From contig NZ_SJEE01000016.1 in NCBI RefSeq assembly GCF_006937785.1, forward strand, positions 49,555 to 113,554: DNA of 64,000 nucleotides, in the 5' to 3' direction. Origin of the DNA: Pseudanabaena sp. UWO311 (GTDB taxonomy: Bacteria; Cyanobacteriota; Cyanobacteriia; Pseudanabaenales; Pseudanabaenaceae). A program made the translations under genes and the position numbers. This document shows, piece by piece, positions 15,643 through 25,774 of this stretch (the stretch's first letter is position 1; each line of letters begins with the position of its first letter). Below the pieces are notes generated by a model. It ran no database searches. It saw nothing but the letters and a program-made list of their open reading frames with translations, and was not told where the DNA came from.

Positions 15643-17877
15643 ATGCCGCGCATGGAGTCTTTACCTGAATCTTCACAACCCCATGGCGATCTGGTAAAAA
15701 AAGATCGCAAATTGCAGCTTGGCGATCAAGTCAATCACCAGTCTGAACTAGCCATATCAGATTTGCCAGAAATTGATCCGCGCGATCGCTTTACATGGTC
15801 AAACTTTTTTGTAGTTGTAAGTATTCCCTTGGTAGGAGGCTTGTTAGGAATAGGACTAATTTATCTAGCCAATCCTTTAGCAATCAGTTGGCTAGCGTCT
15901 TCTGATGCACCTGCTTTTTACTCTAATTCATTATGGAATATCCCCAAAAGTATCCCGCAAATCCAAGCTGAGTTAGGACGCAGTTACCTAAAGCTCGGCG
16001 AAAGTTACAATCTCAAAACGGGTGAAACCATTTATACGGTTTTGGAAACAGAAACCCAGAATATTCGTGAAATTCGCTTCTATCAGACCATTTGGGATCG
16101 GGGTGTAGAGAAATACCTGCTAGTTAGCACAACCACAGTTGCAGGAATCGACGAATATTTTGTGCGATCGCCTAAGTTTAAATATGCTCTTGAATCCATT
16201 CCTGAACGGATGCGACCAGACCGCAATCGGCTTCCACTCAAAAAATTATCCCTATTAAACAATCCTCCTTCTCAATTCAATGGAATTTGGTTTAGTACAA
16301 CGGGGAATATCGGCGGTATTGCCTATGGACAAATCTATTACTTTTCCAACGATAAGCGATCGCAGCTAGTAGAACTAGATACATGGACTAGCCCAGTAGG
16401 AGAGCTTCCCATATGGCGTAATGCTTTGCCCAGCAATACTAATTCTGTGCAATTGGTGGTTAACCAAACTCAAGAATATGAGCCTTCTTTGCTGATTTTT
16501 CAACCTGAAGAAGTAATCGTTAGATCCATACGTAAAGTGCAATTGCGTCAGGTGACATTAAATGAAGCAAAGGGTCAACCCAAATCCTATCAAGATGCCT
16601 TAGTGATGGCGAGTGTTGGTCTATGGTCACCTGCATTGGGCAAATTTAATCTGATGGTGGATGAATTGAGATCACAAGGGAAACAACTCTCGCCATTTTT
16701 GCAAGAACAGTATGATTTGATTGCATTGCATGCCAAAATTACTTCTGACCAAGCCCAGAATCCTAACTCTAGTTTGGGAGAAAAAGCATTAGTTAATATT
16801 ATTGATGGAAGATGGAGTGAGGCTTTAGCGATCGCCAATGATACAGGATATAAAGGCGATAAGATTGCCGAAATGTTAGCTAAATATCATCCTCACATTT
16901 GGCAACGGGTGATGACCATGTTGACTTTTACTGGAGCTAAGGAAATTAAGCTATGGGGTGGACTAGTTGTTCTACAGCGCAATGGGTTACGCCGTGCCGA
17001 GCATTGGCTACGGGAGCAGAAAGTCGATCCTAAAGAATCCAATCAATTATTGCAACGTCTCGATCTTGCCCCTGTTACTCTCGACCCGAGACAATTAATC
17101 GGAACAGTTGCCTACATTGGTAAGGGAGATGCTGGATCGGAATGGTTTTTGCCGCCACCAAAGCTCGAATCAGGGCAAGGCTGGTATGAAGTCAACATCA
17201 ATTTGATGAAGGACGGTGATAAGTGGAGCAATGCACCATTTAGCGAACTTAGCGATCGCTCATCAATTTTGTTGTGGAGAATTTTAGGGCTTTCTATCAA
17301 TAGCAGTCTGGGAGTAGTACTATACGAACCCAATGGTAAATCGCAAGCAGCAACTATAACCGCCCATTCTCTCTGGGTTAGTAATAATGGTGGTCTCAAA
17401 ATTCTGGCTTCAGGCGAGGCTGCACTTGCACCTTTGCTAAATAAAAGTATTCTTCCACCACTTGTTACCAGTGGCGGAGCATTTAATCCACCCACTGGAA
17501 CTCCTGTCGAATGGCAAACCCTCTCTTCAATAACGATTGAACGCATAGTTCGGACGATGTATCGAGAGTTGCAACGCAATGGTGAAGTTTCGCTCAGCAT
17601 TGAGGAGTTTGGTGTACTAGTACAGCAGCAATGGACTCTATCCTCGGTAAGTCTCGATGGCAGTGGAAAGCCTGAATATTTACTATTGCTCGATCGCGAA
17701 AAAGTTGATTTAGGAGATCGTCATTATCCCTTAGCGATCGCTCTTTCTAGCGACGGTTCGCTACTGTTTAGTGATATGAGTGGTGGCAGAATCTGGATGG
17801 ATGTTTTGCCCAGCAGTATTGATGGGCAAATTCTCACACTTCGGAATGGACGTTACGAAGTGTGGAATTTCCGTTAG
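15643..17877 (+). CDS. Large single-span membrane-anchored protein of unknown function
   Basis: 744 residues from the ATG at 15643 (MPRMESLPE); ATG 15610 or TTG 15580 would extend it, but the latter lies inside a palindrome. A cytoplasmic N-terminal segment of about 55 residues is followed by one membrane helix (NFFVVVSIPLVGGLLGIGLI). The remaining 650 residues are probably extracytoplasmic, with no motif I can name. The downstream part has WLREQKVDPKESNQLLQRLD and several beta-rich stretches. It resembles cyanobacteria-specific hypothetical proteins of similar layout. Not in an operon; terminated by 17887-17947. Confidence 0.75.
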   Translation: MPRMESLPESSQPHGDLVKKDRKLQLGDQVNHQSELAISDLPEIDPRDRFTWSNFFVVVSIPLVGGLLGIGLIYLANPLAISWLASSDAPAFYSNSLWNIPKSIPQIQAELGRSYLKLGESYNLKTGETIYTVLETETQNIREIRFYQTIWDRGVEKYLLVSTTTVAGIDEYFVRSPKFKYALESIPERMRPDRNRLPLKKLSLLNNPPSQFNGIWFSTTGNIGGIAYGQIYYFSNDKRSQLVELDTWTSPVGELPIWRNALPSNTNSVQLVVNQTQEYEPSLLIFQPEEVIVRSIRKVQLRQVTLNEAKGQPKSYQDALVMASVGLWSPALGKFNLMVDELRSQGKQLSPFLQEQYDLIALHAKITSDQAQNPNSSLGEKALVNIIDGRWSEALAIANDTGYKGDKIAEMLAKYHPHIWQRVMTMLTFTGAKEIKLWGGLVVLQRNGLRRAEHWLREQKVDPKESNQLLQRLDLAPVTLDPRQLIGTVAYIGKGDAGSEWFLPPPKLESGQGWYEVNINLMKDGDKWSNAPFSELSDRSSILLWRILGLSINSSLGVVLYEPNGKSQAATITAHSLWVSNNGGLKILASGEAALAPLLNKSILPPLVTSGGAFNPPTGTPVEWQTLSSITIERIVRTMYRELQRNGEVSLSIEEFGVLVQQQWTLSSVSLDGSGKPEYLLLLDREKVDLGDRHYPLAIALSSDGSLLFSDMSGGRIWMDVLPSSIDGQILTLRNGRYEVWNFR

Positions 17878-17886
17878 TCAAGCCGC

Positions 17887-17947
17887 AATAAAGCCCGATA
17901 GTAGAACTGCGGCACACAGCGCCGGCATTCTATTATCGGGCTTTATT
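17887..17947. terminator. Bidirectional terminator between convergent genes
   Basis: AATAAAGCCCGATA-G-TAGAA and its near-complement flank a GC-rich loop. It serves both the 15643 gene and devA, overlapping the devA stop by 2 nt. Confidence 0.75.
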
Positions 17948-18641
17948 AAGTGAAAATACTCGCATGATTCATTAAGCATCCATCCTCCATGTAAATAATG
18001 CGATCGGCAAGATCGAGAATTCGGTTGTCATGGGTCACAAGGAGAATCGTACAGCCTTGCTGTTTGGCTAATTTCTCCATGATTTCCACTACATCACGCC
18101 CTGATTTTTTATCCAGAGCCGCCGTTGGTTCATCAGCAAGAATTATTTTCGGTTGTCCCACCAAGGCACGAGCGATCGCTACTCTTTGTTTTTGTCCTCC
18201 CGATAGGTCGCTGGGATAATAATCCAATCTGTGGGATAAACCCACGGCATTTAAGACTTCTCGAATACGCTGATCAGCTTCTTCCGCAGTCACATCATGC
18301 AGTTCTAGCGCCATTTCCACATTTTGATAAACCGTGAGAAAGTTCAAGAGATTATGGGCTTGGAAAATATAGCCAATATTGCGACGAATCAGCGTCATTT
18401 GGTCGGGAATAGAATCAAGCAATTCTTGACCTAAAATCTTGAGGCTGCCCTCTTGAGGCGATCGCAACCCACCCATGAGCGTCAGCAAAGTCGTTTTCCC
18501 CGAACCCGATGGCCCCGTCATAATCACAATCTCCCCGCGATCGATTTGCAGATTAATATCATACAAAACCTGTTTACGGAGAACATCCTGACCGTAGTAA
18601 TGATTCAGTTGCGTTACGGAAATAGCAAATTGCGAAGACAT
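17946..18641 (-). CDS. devA: DevA-type ABC exporter ATPase
   Basis: 231 residues. Walker A is MTGPSGSGKTTLLTL, the signature is LSGGQKQRVAIARAL and Walker B is IILADEPTAALD. The MacB/LolD-like class and the neighbouring DevC and DevB identify it as the ATPase of a DevBCA exporter. In Anabaena DevBCA moves glycolipids for the heterocyst envelope; in non-heterocystous cyanobacteria the substrate is generally unknown. Last gene of the SDR-devB-devC-devA operon. Confidence 0.9.
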   Translation of the reverse strand: MSSQFAISVTQLNHYYGQDVLRKQVLYDINLQIDRGEIVIMTGPSGSGKTTLLTLMGGLRSPQEGSLKILGQELLDSIPDQMTLIRRNIGYIFQAHNLLNFLTVYQNVEMALELHDVTAEEADQRIREVLNAVGLSHRLDYYPSDLSGGQKQRVAIARALVGQPKIILADEPTAALDKKSGRDVVEIMEKLAKQQGCTILLVTHDNRILDLADRIIYMEDGCLMNHASIFT

Positions 18642-18664
18642 TGTTTTTGAATTACGAATTACGA

Positions 18665-18710
18665 ATTAACAGCCACCAATCACCAATTACCAATCACCAA
18701 TCACCAATCA
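18665..18710 (+). repeat. Heptanucleotide repeat array (ACCAATC/ACCAATT)
   Basis: Five consecutive ACCAAT[C/T] units lie between devC and devA and reach the devC stop. The same heptamer recurs at 51868-51890, in and after cas6, and at 63366-63411. Confidence 0.8.
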
Positions 18711-19910
18711 AAAAATATCCGCAGGATCGGCAGTTTGAATTTTTCTCACAGCAACGGCGGCGGAAACAGAACACATGATAGCGGTTAGAACGAATACAAA
18801 CGTAATGCGCCCAGCATCCATTGCCATTGGTAATAGTGTCGCGATATGAGTAATTTCATAAATGCCCCATGCCATTGCTGTGGCGGGAATGAAGCCGAGG
18901 ACAGCGAGAATAAGGGATTCTTGGAAGACGACAATTAATAAATAGCGATCGCGGAATCCCATCGCTTTGAGGGTGGCGTATTCGGGTAAATGGTCGGTGA
19001 CATCGCTGTAGAGAATTTGATAGACGATCACGGCTCCGACGATAAAGGCGATTACGACACCGAGATCGAAGGTATAGCCCACGGGTGTACTGGCGTTCCA
19101 AAAGGCTACTTCGGCTTTGGCGAAATCTTGTCTCGTCATGACTTTGACATCGTTAGGAAGGAGCGATCGCAATTCTGCTAAGACTTTATTTACATCAGCA
19201 TCGGGCTTGAGCTTGACTACACCGATATCAATTAGTCCACCTTGGCGCGATCGCACCATTCGCAAAAAGTTAATATCGCTGGTGATGAGATGGGCATTAA
19301 TTCCAAAAGTGGGGCTGAGCTGAAATAGTCCGCGCACTTGAAATTGGCGTTCGTCAATTTCGGTAACGATGGATTCGCCTGCTTTAAAGTTTTTTGCGAT
19401 CTCCCCAAATTCGTTCCGCGCTCCAGAATTAAAAAGAACAGTGTCGGGTTCGCGCAGTTTTTGGCGATTCTCGGCAACTCCTTTAATGTTTAAAACTTGA
19501 TGTTCGGGATTAATGCCAATGGCGTATATATCCCATATCTCTTTGTTATAAGGGTTGCGCCATTGAATGAAGTTGAGATAAATCGGACTCACGGACTGTA
19601 CGCCCGATATTCCTGCGGCTTGGTAAAGGCGGCGATCGGTAAAGCGATCGAGGGAAATTAGCGATCGGTAGCGACTGCTCAAAATGACAATTTCGCCATT
19701 GATGCTGTGATGGAGTTCTACGGCACTGCTAAATAATGCGCCCCGAAATCCCATTTGCAAAAACATCAGCACATCAGCAAAACTAATTCCTGCGATCGCT
19801 ACCAACAGACGCACGCGCTCTTTCCGCAATTGCAACCAAGAAAGAAAAAGCGGTTTCTTCTTTTTGGATTTTACTGTGACATTTATAGGCTTATCTATAA
19901 TTTTGGTCAT
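18708..19910 (-). CDS. devC: DevC-type ABC exporter permease
   Basis: 400 residues. One membrane helix near residue 35 is followed by a long periplasmic domain and three helices at the C-terminus (FDLGVVIAFIVGAVIVYQIL, LLIVVFQESLILAVLGFIPA, ITFVFVLTAIMCSVSAAVAV), the MacB/FtsX layout. TLKAMGFRDRYL before the second last helix is typical of DevC. It partners DevA and DevB in a tripartite exporter. Confidence 0.9.
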   Translation of the reverse strand: MTKIIDKPINVTVKSKKKKPLFLSWLQLRKERVRLLVAIAGISFADVLMFLQMGFRGALFSSAVELHHSINGEIVILSSRYRSLISLDRFTDRRLYQAAGISGVQSVSPIYLNFIQWRNPYNKEIWDIYAIGINPEHQVLNIKGVAENRQKLREPDTVLFNSGARNEFGEIAKNFKAGESIVTEIDERQFQVRGLFQLSPTFGINAHLITSDINFLRMVRSRQGGLIDIGVVKLKPDADVNKVLAELRSLLPNDVKVMTRQDFAKAEVAFWNASTPVGYTFDLGVVIAFIVGAVIVYQILYSDVTDHLPEYATLKAMGFRDRYLLIVVFQESLILAVLGFIPATAMAWGIYEITHIATLLPMAMDAGRITFVFVLTAIMCSVSAAVAVRKIQTADPADIF

Positions 19911-19964
19911 AACTTTTTAGGTTAGGAAATCATTTTAAAAATTTAAAGATGCTAATGTTCCCCC

Positions 19965-21134
19965 TCAATCCCGAACATCGATCGCTGCCTGAATACTGAG
20001 ATTGGTTAGCCCTGCAACCAAACGACTAGAAGGCTCATCTAGCAATATTTTTACCTCTACGACTCTTGCATCGAACTGCGCCGCAGGATCGGTATTTAAG
20101 ACATCTTTTTTACTAATCTGCAAGCCAACTTCCTTCACCTTGCCGCGCAATGTTTCGGAGAATGCATTGTTTTTGCTGACGACAGTGGCGGATTGACCGA
20201 TTTTGACTCGGTTGATATCTAGTTCGTAAACCTCAGCAACAGCAACCATGCGTTGAGTTTGTCCCAAACTAATAATTCCGTTATTTCCCACTAATTCCCC
20301 AGCACGGGTATGGATTTTGAGAACCTGACCATCTTGGGGCGATCGCACTATAGCCAAATCAAGATCAGCTTTTGCCCTTGCTACACCTGCCTCTGCCTGA
20401 GCAACCTGCGATCGCGCTAATTCCACATCGACGGGACGAACTTCGGCGATCTGGTCGAGGGTGGCGCGGGACTCAGCAACCTGTGATTGACGCGATCGCA
20501 CGATGCGTGATAACTGAGCCTTCGCTTCATTTAGTTGTTGACGTACTGTATCGCTAGTTAATTGCTTGCTATCGCGCAGGGAAGAGGAAACTGCGCCTTC
20601 CGTTTGCAGATATTGATACCGCCGATCCTCTAGCTCCGCATTGCGAAGTTCGGCTTCTAACCTTGCGATCGCTGCTTCTTGAGCAGCAGTTTCCGTTTGT
20701 AACTCTACTTGGATGCGATCGACGACTCTTTGCTGAGCCACAATCTGACCCGACTTTGCCCCTGCTTCTACTTGCCGTAATTGCGCTTCGGCAACAGCAA
20801 CTCTTTCCTGTGCTTCCCTTAGAGCCGCCGCACGCGGAGCATAGTTATCGAGATAAGCAATCACATCACCTTTACGAATCTGTTGTCCATGCTGCACATT
20901 GAGCCGTTCGACTCGCGCACTTTCGCCAGATATCGGTGCAAATACTTTAATTACTTCGCCATCAGGTTCTAATCTGCCCAATGCTGAAACAGATTCTAAT
21001 TTGGGAGTAGTTTCGGAAATTACAGGCTGGATGGACTTTTGGGAGAGGTTGACATAGGCGATACCAGCGATGCTTACAGAAGCGATCGCGATCGCTGTTA
21101 GAGGTAAATATTGAACTGGAAATCTAATGCTCAT
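19965..21134 (-). CDS. devB: DevB-type HlyD membrane fusion protein
   Basis: 389 residues. An N-terminal membrane anchor (LPLTAIAIASVSIAGIAYV) is followed by a biotinyl-lipoyl-like half (SALGRLEPDGEVIKVFAPIS), a long alpha-helical hairpin rich in Ala, Gln, Arg and Glu at about residues 105-240, then SPQDGQVLKIHTRAGE. It links the inner-membrane pump to an outer-membrane channel. The start is 6 nt after the SDR stop. Confidence 0.92.
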   Translation of the reverse strand: MSIRFPVQYLPLTAIAIASVSIAGIAYVNLSQKSIQPVISETTPKLESVSALGRLEPDGEVIKVFAPISGESARVERLNVQHGQQIRKGDVIAYLDNYAPRAAALREAQERVAVAEAQLRQVEAGAKSGQIVAQQRVVDRIQVELQTETAAQEAAIARLEAELRNAELEDRRYQYLQTEGAVSSSLRDSKQLTSDTVRQQLNEAKAQLSRIVRSRQSQVAESRATLDQIAEVRPVDVELARSQVAQAEAGVARAKADLDLAIVRSPQDGQVLKIHTRAGELVGNNGIISLGQTQRMVAVAEVYELDINRVKIGQSATVVSKNNAFSETLRGKVKEVGLQISKKDVLNTDPAAQFDARVVEVKILLDEPSSRLVAGLTNLSIQAAIDVRD

Positions 21135-21140
21135 GGGGTT

Positions 21141-21965
21141 TTAACCTTTTTGATGTTTAGTCATATCTCGCATTACGCCCCCCATAATCTGCACCCTCGC
21201 CCAACGTGGCAAAAATGCAAGGGAATAGGTCAAAAGTTTGGAGATGAATCCTGGTAAGATTGTGGGCTTTTTGCCTAAAGCTTTTAGCGTTGCCTGAGCC
21301 ACATCTACAGGATTTAACGCCATTCCCAATTTCATTCCCGCACGGGACGCAAAACCGCTATTAGTAGGACCTGGAGCAGAGGCAATTACATCAATTCCCA
21401 TCGGTGCAAGTTCCACATATAAGGCTTCGGCTAGGGTCTGGACATAAGCTTTGGTCGCGGCATAGTGAGCCGCAAAGGGTGCTCCTTGAAAGCCGACAAT
21501 TGAACTCATCAACACGATGCCACCATTGCCGCGTTTAGCGAACCTTCTCCCAAAATGCCAAGTTAGTTCTAATAGCGATCGGCAATTAACATTCAGCATT
21601 TCCATTTCTGTTTCTATGGGCAAGGCAAGGAATGCTCCCGCAGTCCCGAACCCCGCCGCCGCCACAAGTAGCCCAATATCGAGATCTTGAGTTACTTCCA
21701 CAATGATTTTGGTTCCCGAATCGATCGCTAAGTCAACGGCAAGAACCTTGACCTCGATGGCATAGCGATCGCGCCAATCAACCGCCATTTGCTCTAATAC
21801 ATTTTGACTCCGTGCAACTAGAACCAGATTTAGCCCTGATTCCGCAAGTCGCAGCGCCATCTCACGCCCGATCCCTGAAGAAGCACCCGTCACGATTGCC
21901 CAAGATCCGTATCGCTTAGTCAAGTTGCTAGCGCGATATTGCTTACGAGAATTAATACCCTGCAT
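21141..21965 (-). CDS. Short-chain dehydrogenase/reductase (SDR)
   Basis: 274 residues. Cofactor motif TGASSGIGREM, the active-site YAATKAYVQ (Tyr-x3-Lys) and a preceding Ser in VLMSSIVGFQG. It is a classical SDR, similar to those acting on lipids or fatty acyl intermediates. It is the first gene of the operon with devBCA, separated from devB by only 6 nt, so it may modify the exported molecule (inference). Confidence 0.9.
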   Translation of the reverse strand: MQGINSRKQYRASNLTKRYGSWAIVTGASSGIGREMALRLAESGLNLVLVARSQNVLEQMAVDWRDRYAIEVKVLAVDLAIDSGTKIIVEVTQDLDIGLLVAAAGFGTAGAFLALPIETEMEMLNVNCRSLLELTWHFGRRFAKRGNGGIVLMSSIVGFQGAPFAAHYAATKAYVQTLAEALYVELAPMGIDVIASAPGPTNSGFASRAGMKLGMALNPVDVAQATLKALGKKPTILPGFISKLLTYSLAFLPRWARVQIMGGVMRDMTKHQKG

Positions 21966-21975
21966 TTTTAACTCC

Positions 21976-22009
21976 GTTTTTTGTATTCAAGTTTTTGAAT
22001 ACAAAAAAC
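21976..22009. promoter_or_regulatory. Perfect inverted repeat, likely PadR operator
   Basis: Arms GTTTTTTGTATTCAA (21976-21990) and its exact complement (21995-22009) with a GTTT spacer, in the 91-bp gap between the divergent SDR and padR genes. The core contains GTAT...ATAC, in keeping with palindromic PadR sites. Binding here would control both directions. Confidence 0.7.
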
Positions 22010-22056
22010 AATGTATACTTAAACCATAAAATTCGTCAAGTAGTTTGCGATCAAAA

Positions 22057-22611
22057 ATGGCGCTCAAACAAACCATCCTTGCTTTCCTATCTCGGCAATC
22101 CCTCAGTGGCTATGAAGTCGCCAAAGAATTTGCCGAAGGTTTTGGGAGTTGTTTCTGGAAAGCAAGCCAGCAGCAAATTTACGCCGAATTAGCCAAGCTA
22201 GAAAAGCAGGGCAGTTTGACCTATGAGGCAATTCCACAGGCAGGGCGACTAGATAAAAAGATTTATTCAATTACCGAGCAAGGACTGAAAGAACTCACCG
22301 ATTGGCTAGTCCTGCCCAGCGAACCGACTGCAATTCGCGAAGATTTAGGCGTAATGGGCTTAGCTGCTCATTTGGTTCCCCATGAAGTGATGATGAGGGA
22401 AATCGAAAGACGGCGGCAACTCCATGCGAATATGGTGCTTCATGTCAAAAAAATGGATGATCACTTTGCTCGAAATTTGGAATCATTGGAGCTAAAGGAT
22501 CTATATATGCATCTAATTATCCGCCGTGCGATTCGCTACCAAGAAGACTGGGTCGGCTGGTGTGATGAAGTGTTAGAAGCGATCGCACAAGAAGTAAAGC
22601 CCAAGGATTGA
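22057..22611 (+). CDS. PadR family transcriptional regulator
   Basis: 184 residues from the ATG at 22057. An N-terminal winged helix reads ILAFLSRQSLSGYEVAKEF...SQQQIYAELAKLEKQGSLTYE, followed by the PadR C-terminal dimerisation helix region (Vir-like). PadR proteins repress neighbouring exporter or stress genes and respond to small aromatic or lipophilic ligands. Divergent from the SDR-devBCA operon with a 34-bp perfect palindrome between. The stop is embedded in a terminator hairpin. Confidence 0.9.
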   Translation: MALKQTILAFLSRQSLSGYEVAKEFAEGFGSCFWKASQQQIYAELAKLEKQGSLTYEAIPQAGRLDKKIYSITEQGLKELTDWLVLPSEPTAIREDLGVMGLAAHLVPHEVMMREIERRRQLHANMVLHVKKMDDHFARNLESLELKDLYMHLIIRRAIRYQEDWVGWCDEVLEAIAQEVKPKD

Positions 22612-22648
22612 TAAGTTGCACTCTGTGCAACTTATCAATCCTTGGGCT
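22598..22648. terminator. Terminator hairpin overlapping the padR stop
   Basis: 24-nt perfect arms (AGCCCAAGGATTGATAAG... and complement) with a TCT loop. The last four padR codons form part of the left arm. Confidence 0.75.
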
Positions 22649-22699
22649 CTATGTCACATCATATTTGACGACAGCTAAATCATGGCGATCGCCCAAATT

Positions 22700-24415
22700 T
22701 TAGAACAAGAAATATCGCTGCGCCATTGGTAAAACTGAAGCTGGTTCGCAGGTTAACAATTCGCCATCGGCTCTCACTTCATAGGTTTCAGGGTCAACTT
22801 CCATATGCGGTAGAGCATCATTGAGCTTCATATCGAGCTTGCTGATATTCCGCACACCTTTGACCGCGACCGCCTTTTTTTTCAACCCCAATTGATCGGG
22901 AATACCCCGCTCCATTGCAATTTGAGAAACGAAAGTGAAAGAGGTCTGCGCGATCGCCCCGCCATAACTGCCAAACATTGGACGCATATAGACAGGCTGT
23001 GGTGTGGGAATACTGGCATTCGCATCACCCATCTGCGCCCATGCAATAAAGCCGCCCTTAATTACCATTTCTGGCTTCACACCAAAAAAGGCGGGATGCC
23101 ACAGCACCAGATCGGCAATTTTGCCAACTTCAACAGAACCAACATATTCGGAAATACCGTGAGTAATTGCAGGATTAATCGTGTACTTGGCGATATATCT
23201 CTGAGCGCGAAAATTGTCGGCGCTTACTGATCCTCCAGTCCCAGAAAGAACACCTCTTTGAACTTTCATCTTATGTGCAGTTTGCCAAGTTCTGATAATC
23301 ACTTCACCAACTCTTCCCATCGCTTGCGAGTCCGAAGAAAGCATACTAAACGCACCGAGATCATGGAGAATATCTTCGGCTGCGATCGTCTCGCGCCGAA
23401 TGCGCGACTCAGCAAACGCGACATCTTCAGCAATACTAGGATCGAGGTGGTGACAAACCATCAACATGTCTAGATGTTCATCTAAGGTGTTTAAGGTGTA
23501 AGGACGAGTTGGATTAGTCGAAGAGGGAAGGACATTCGCTTCACCGCAGATTTTGATGATGTCAGGAGCATGACCGCCGCCAGCACCTTCGGTGTGATAG
23601 GTATGAATTACACGATTCTTGAATGCTGCGATCGTATCTTCCACAAATCCTGCTTCATTAAGTGTGTCGGTATGAATCGCAACTTGCACATCATATTCAT
23701 CAGCAACACTTAAGCAAGTATCAATAGTCGCAGGCGTAGTTCCCCAATCTTCATGGAGTTTCAAACCGATTACCCCAGCTTCCACCTGTTCGATTAAGCC
23801 CTCAGGTTTACTGCTATTTCCCTTGCCGGAAAATCCTATATTCATCGGAAAGGCATCAGCAGATTGCAACATCCGATAGATATTCCAAGGGCCTGGAGTA
23901 CAAGTCGTAGCATTAGAACCAACGGCTGGCCCCGTACCACCACCGATCATGGTCGTGATGCCAGATGCGATCGCTACTTCGATTTGCTGCGGACAAATAA
24001 AATGAATATGCGTATCAATACCACCTGCTGTAAGAATGCGACCTTCTCCTGCAATGATTTCCGTTCCAGCGCCGATGATAATATTTACATTGTCCTGAAT
24101 GTAAGGATTTCCCGCCTTACCGATCGCCACAATCTTGCCATCTTTAATCCCAACATCAGCTTTAACAACTCCCCACCAATCAAGAATTAGGGCATTAGTA
24201 ATCGCGACATCTACAGCTCCATTGGCATTGGTAATTGGCGATTGTCCCATGCCATCGCGAATCACCTTGCCACCACCAAATTTGACTTCATCACCATAGG
24301 TAGTATAGTCGCGTTCTACTTCGATAAATAATTCTGTATCAGCTAAACGAACCTTGTCACCAACTGTAGGTCCATAGGTTTCCGCATAGGCGCGGCGAGA
24401 CATTCTATAACTCAT
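22700..24415 (-). CDS. ureC: Urease alpha subunit
   Basis: 571 residues from the ATG at 24415; ATG 24403 ([12 protein letters not shown]) is the conventional alternative. Nickel ligands are seen in [14 protein letters not shown], the carbamylated Lys in GLKLHEDWG, and VCHHLDP and [14 protein letters not shown] are further active-site loops. Urease hydrolyses urea to ammonia and carbamate in the cytoplasm. It starts 4 nt after the ureB stop. Last gene of the ureD-A-(Uma2)-B-C run. Confidence 0.97.
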   Translation of the reverse strand: MSYRMSRRAYAETYGPTVGDKVRLADTELFIEVERDYTTYGDEVKFGGGKVIRDGMGQSPITNANGAVDVAITNALILDWWGVVKADVGIKDGKIVAIGKAGNPYIQDNVNIIIGAGTEIIAGEGRILTAGGIDTHIHFICPQQIEVAIASGITTMIGGGTGPAVGSNATTCTPGPWNIYRMLQSADAFPMNIGFSGKGNSSKPEGLIEQVEAGVIGLKLHEDWGTTPATIDTCLSVADEYDVQVAIHTDTLNEAGFVEDTIAAFKNRVIHTYHTEGAGGGHAPDIIKICGEANVLPSSTNPTRPYTLNTLDEHLDMLMVCHHLDPSIAEDVAFAESRIRRETIAAEDILHDLGAFSMLSSDSQAMGRVGEVIIRTWQTAHKMKVQRGVLSGTGGSVSADNFRAQRYIAKYTINPAITHGISEYVGSVEVGKIADLVLWHPAFFGVKPEMVIKGGFIAWAQMGDANASIPTPQPVYMRPMFGSYGGAIAQTSFTFVSQIAMERGIPDQLGLKKKAVAVKGVRNISKLDMKLNDALPHMEVDPETYEVRADGELLTCEPASVLPMAQRYFLF

Positions 24416-24419
24416 CTGT

Positions 24420-24731
24420 TTAATTCTCCAATTTGCCTTCAACTAAGGCATTAAATCCATAAATCTCGCGAGTACCCACATAAGGCACAAGGTTTACATC
24501 TTTCTCATCGCCTGGCTCAAAACGGATAGAAGTACCCGCAGGAATATCAAGGTGAGTGCCCTTAGCGCGATCGCGATCAAATATCAAAGCGCGATTTGTT
24601 TCATAAAAGTGATAATGCGAACCTACTTGGATCGGGCGATCGCCTGAATTACCAACTTTGAGAGTAATCACCTCGCGCCCAGCATTTAATTCAATATCAC
24701 CTTCTAGCGCAATTATTTCACCAACAATCAT
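24420..24731 (-). CDS. ureB: Urease beta subunit
   Basis: 103 residues. Begins [20 protein letters not shown] and has [17 protein letters not shown] and [10 protein letters not shown], all diagnostic. Separate ureA, ureB and ureC genes are the usual cyanobacterial arrangement. Unusually, it is split from ureA by a Uma2 gene. Confidence 0.97.
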   Translation of the reverse strand: MIVGEIIALEGDIELNAGREVITLKVGNSGDRPIQVGSHYHFYETNRALIFDRDRAKGTHLDIPAGTSIRFEPGDEKDVNLVPYVGTREIYGFNALVEGKLEN

Positions 24732-24747
24732 AATTTTGTCTCCTTTT

Positions 24748-25371
24748 TTAAATATTTAGAATCTCAGCAGCAGTTAAGTCTAATTCAGGAAAAGTTCCAG
24801 AAATAATTTTGTCTTCTCCTGTAAATTTAGAGGTTTGATATTTGCCATTTTCGTCCAGTAAATTTACAAATACAGTGGGGATTTTAGGATTGCCTAAAAA
24901 CTCACGACTAGCGATCGCTAAATAATCCACAATCCAATATTCAGGAATACCCAAGCGCTGATATTCCTCAAACTTATCAATGTAATCATCTTCCCAATTG
25001 TTTGAGGTTACTTCTAAAGCTAATTGAATTGGCTTTTGCAAAGGAGAATAGTCAGATGGATTAGATCGCCAAAATTCTCGGTCAATGACACTAAGATCGG
25101 GGGTTCTACTTTGCTTTGCACCGTTAGATTTTGTCGTTCTTATACTTACATTTTGACGTACTACAAAATCTAAATTTAATTTATCAATTTCCTGATCAAA
25201 TTTTTTGTAAGCAAAAGCAACAACATCTTCATGCTGTCTGGTATTTACCACCTTAATTATTTCTCCATCAACAAATTCATAACGACCATCTGTAAGACGC
25301 ATTCCTACAAATTGTTCATAAGTCAACTTTGATTTAATTTGTGATCCTTGTGTTTCAGCGATCGCGATCAT
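24748..25371 (-). CDS. Uma2 family (DUF820) putative endonuclease inside the urease operon
   Basis: 207 residues. [22 protein letters not shown] is the family opening, and TPDLSVID...[13 protein letters not shown], then [15 protein letters not shown] give the PD-(D/E)XK-like core (D, E-V-x-S, Y-x2-x-G-x-x-E-Y-W). Uma2 proteins are abundant in cyanobacteria and their function is unsettled. It lies between ureA and ureB on the same strand with 16-nt and 32-nt gaps, so it is probably co-transcribed with urease but unrelated in function. Confidence 0.9.
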   Translation of the reverse strand: MIAIAETQGSQIKSKLTYEQFVGMRLTDGRYEFVDGEIIKVVNTRQHEDVVAFAYKKFDQEIDKLNLDFVVRQNVSIRTTKSNGAKQSRTPDLSVIDREFWRSNPSDYSPLQKPIQLALEVTSNNWEDDYIDKFEEYQRLGIPEYWIVDYLAIASREFLGNPKIPTVFVNLLDENGKYQTSKFTGEDKIISGTFPELDLTAAEILNI

Positions 25372-25403
25372 CTCAAACCTCCAAAATTATCTATAGATAT
25401 ATT

Positions 25404-25706
25404 TTAGCGAATCGGTTGATGTACTGTAACAAGCTTAGTTCCATCGGGGAAAGTTGCTTCTACTTGCACATCGTGGATCATTTCCGAAATGCCTTCCATC
25501 ACATCATCGCGAGTAAGCAATGTCGCACCGTAAGACATTAACTCAGCGACAGTGCGACCTTCTCTTGCTCCTTCCATAATCTCGGCAGTAATAAAAGCGA
25601 TCGCTTCAGGATAATTGAGCTTAAGTCCTTTAGCTTTTCGACGCTCGGCTAAAAGAGCAGCCGTAAAAATCAATAATTTATCTTTTTCTTGTGGCGTAAG
25701 CTGCAT
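25404..25706 (-). CDS. ureA: Urease gamma subunit
   Basis: 100 residues from the ATG at 25706, giving the standard [14 protein letters not shown] start; a TTG at 25718 would add four. [20 protein letters not shown] and [20 protein letters not shown] are family hallmarks. Part of the (alpha-beta-gamma)3 urease complex. Confidence 0.97.
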   Translation of the reverse strand: MQLTPQEKDKLLIFTAALLAERRKAKGLKLNYPEAIAFITAEIMEGAREGRTVAELMSYGATLLTRDDVMEGISEMIHDVQVEATFPDGTKLVTVHQPIR

Positions 25707-25774
25707 AGAAATTCCCAAATTCGCTGTATATATTTACTTATAAATTTAGTGATGCGAAACACCACTAAATACAC

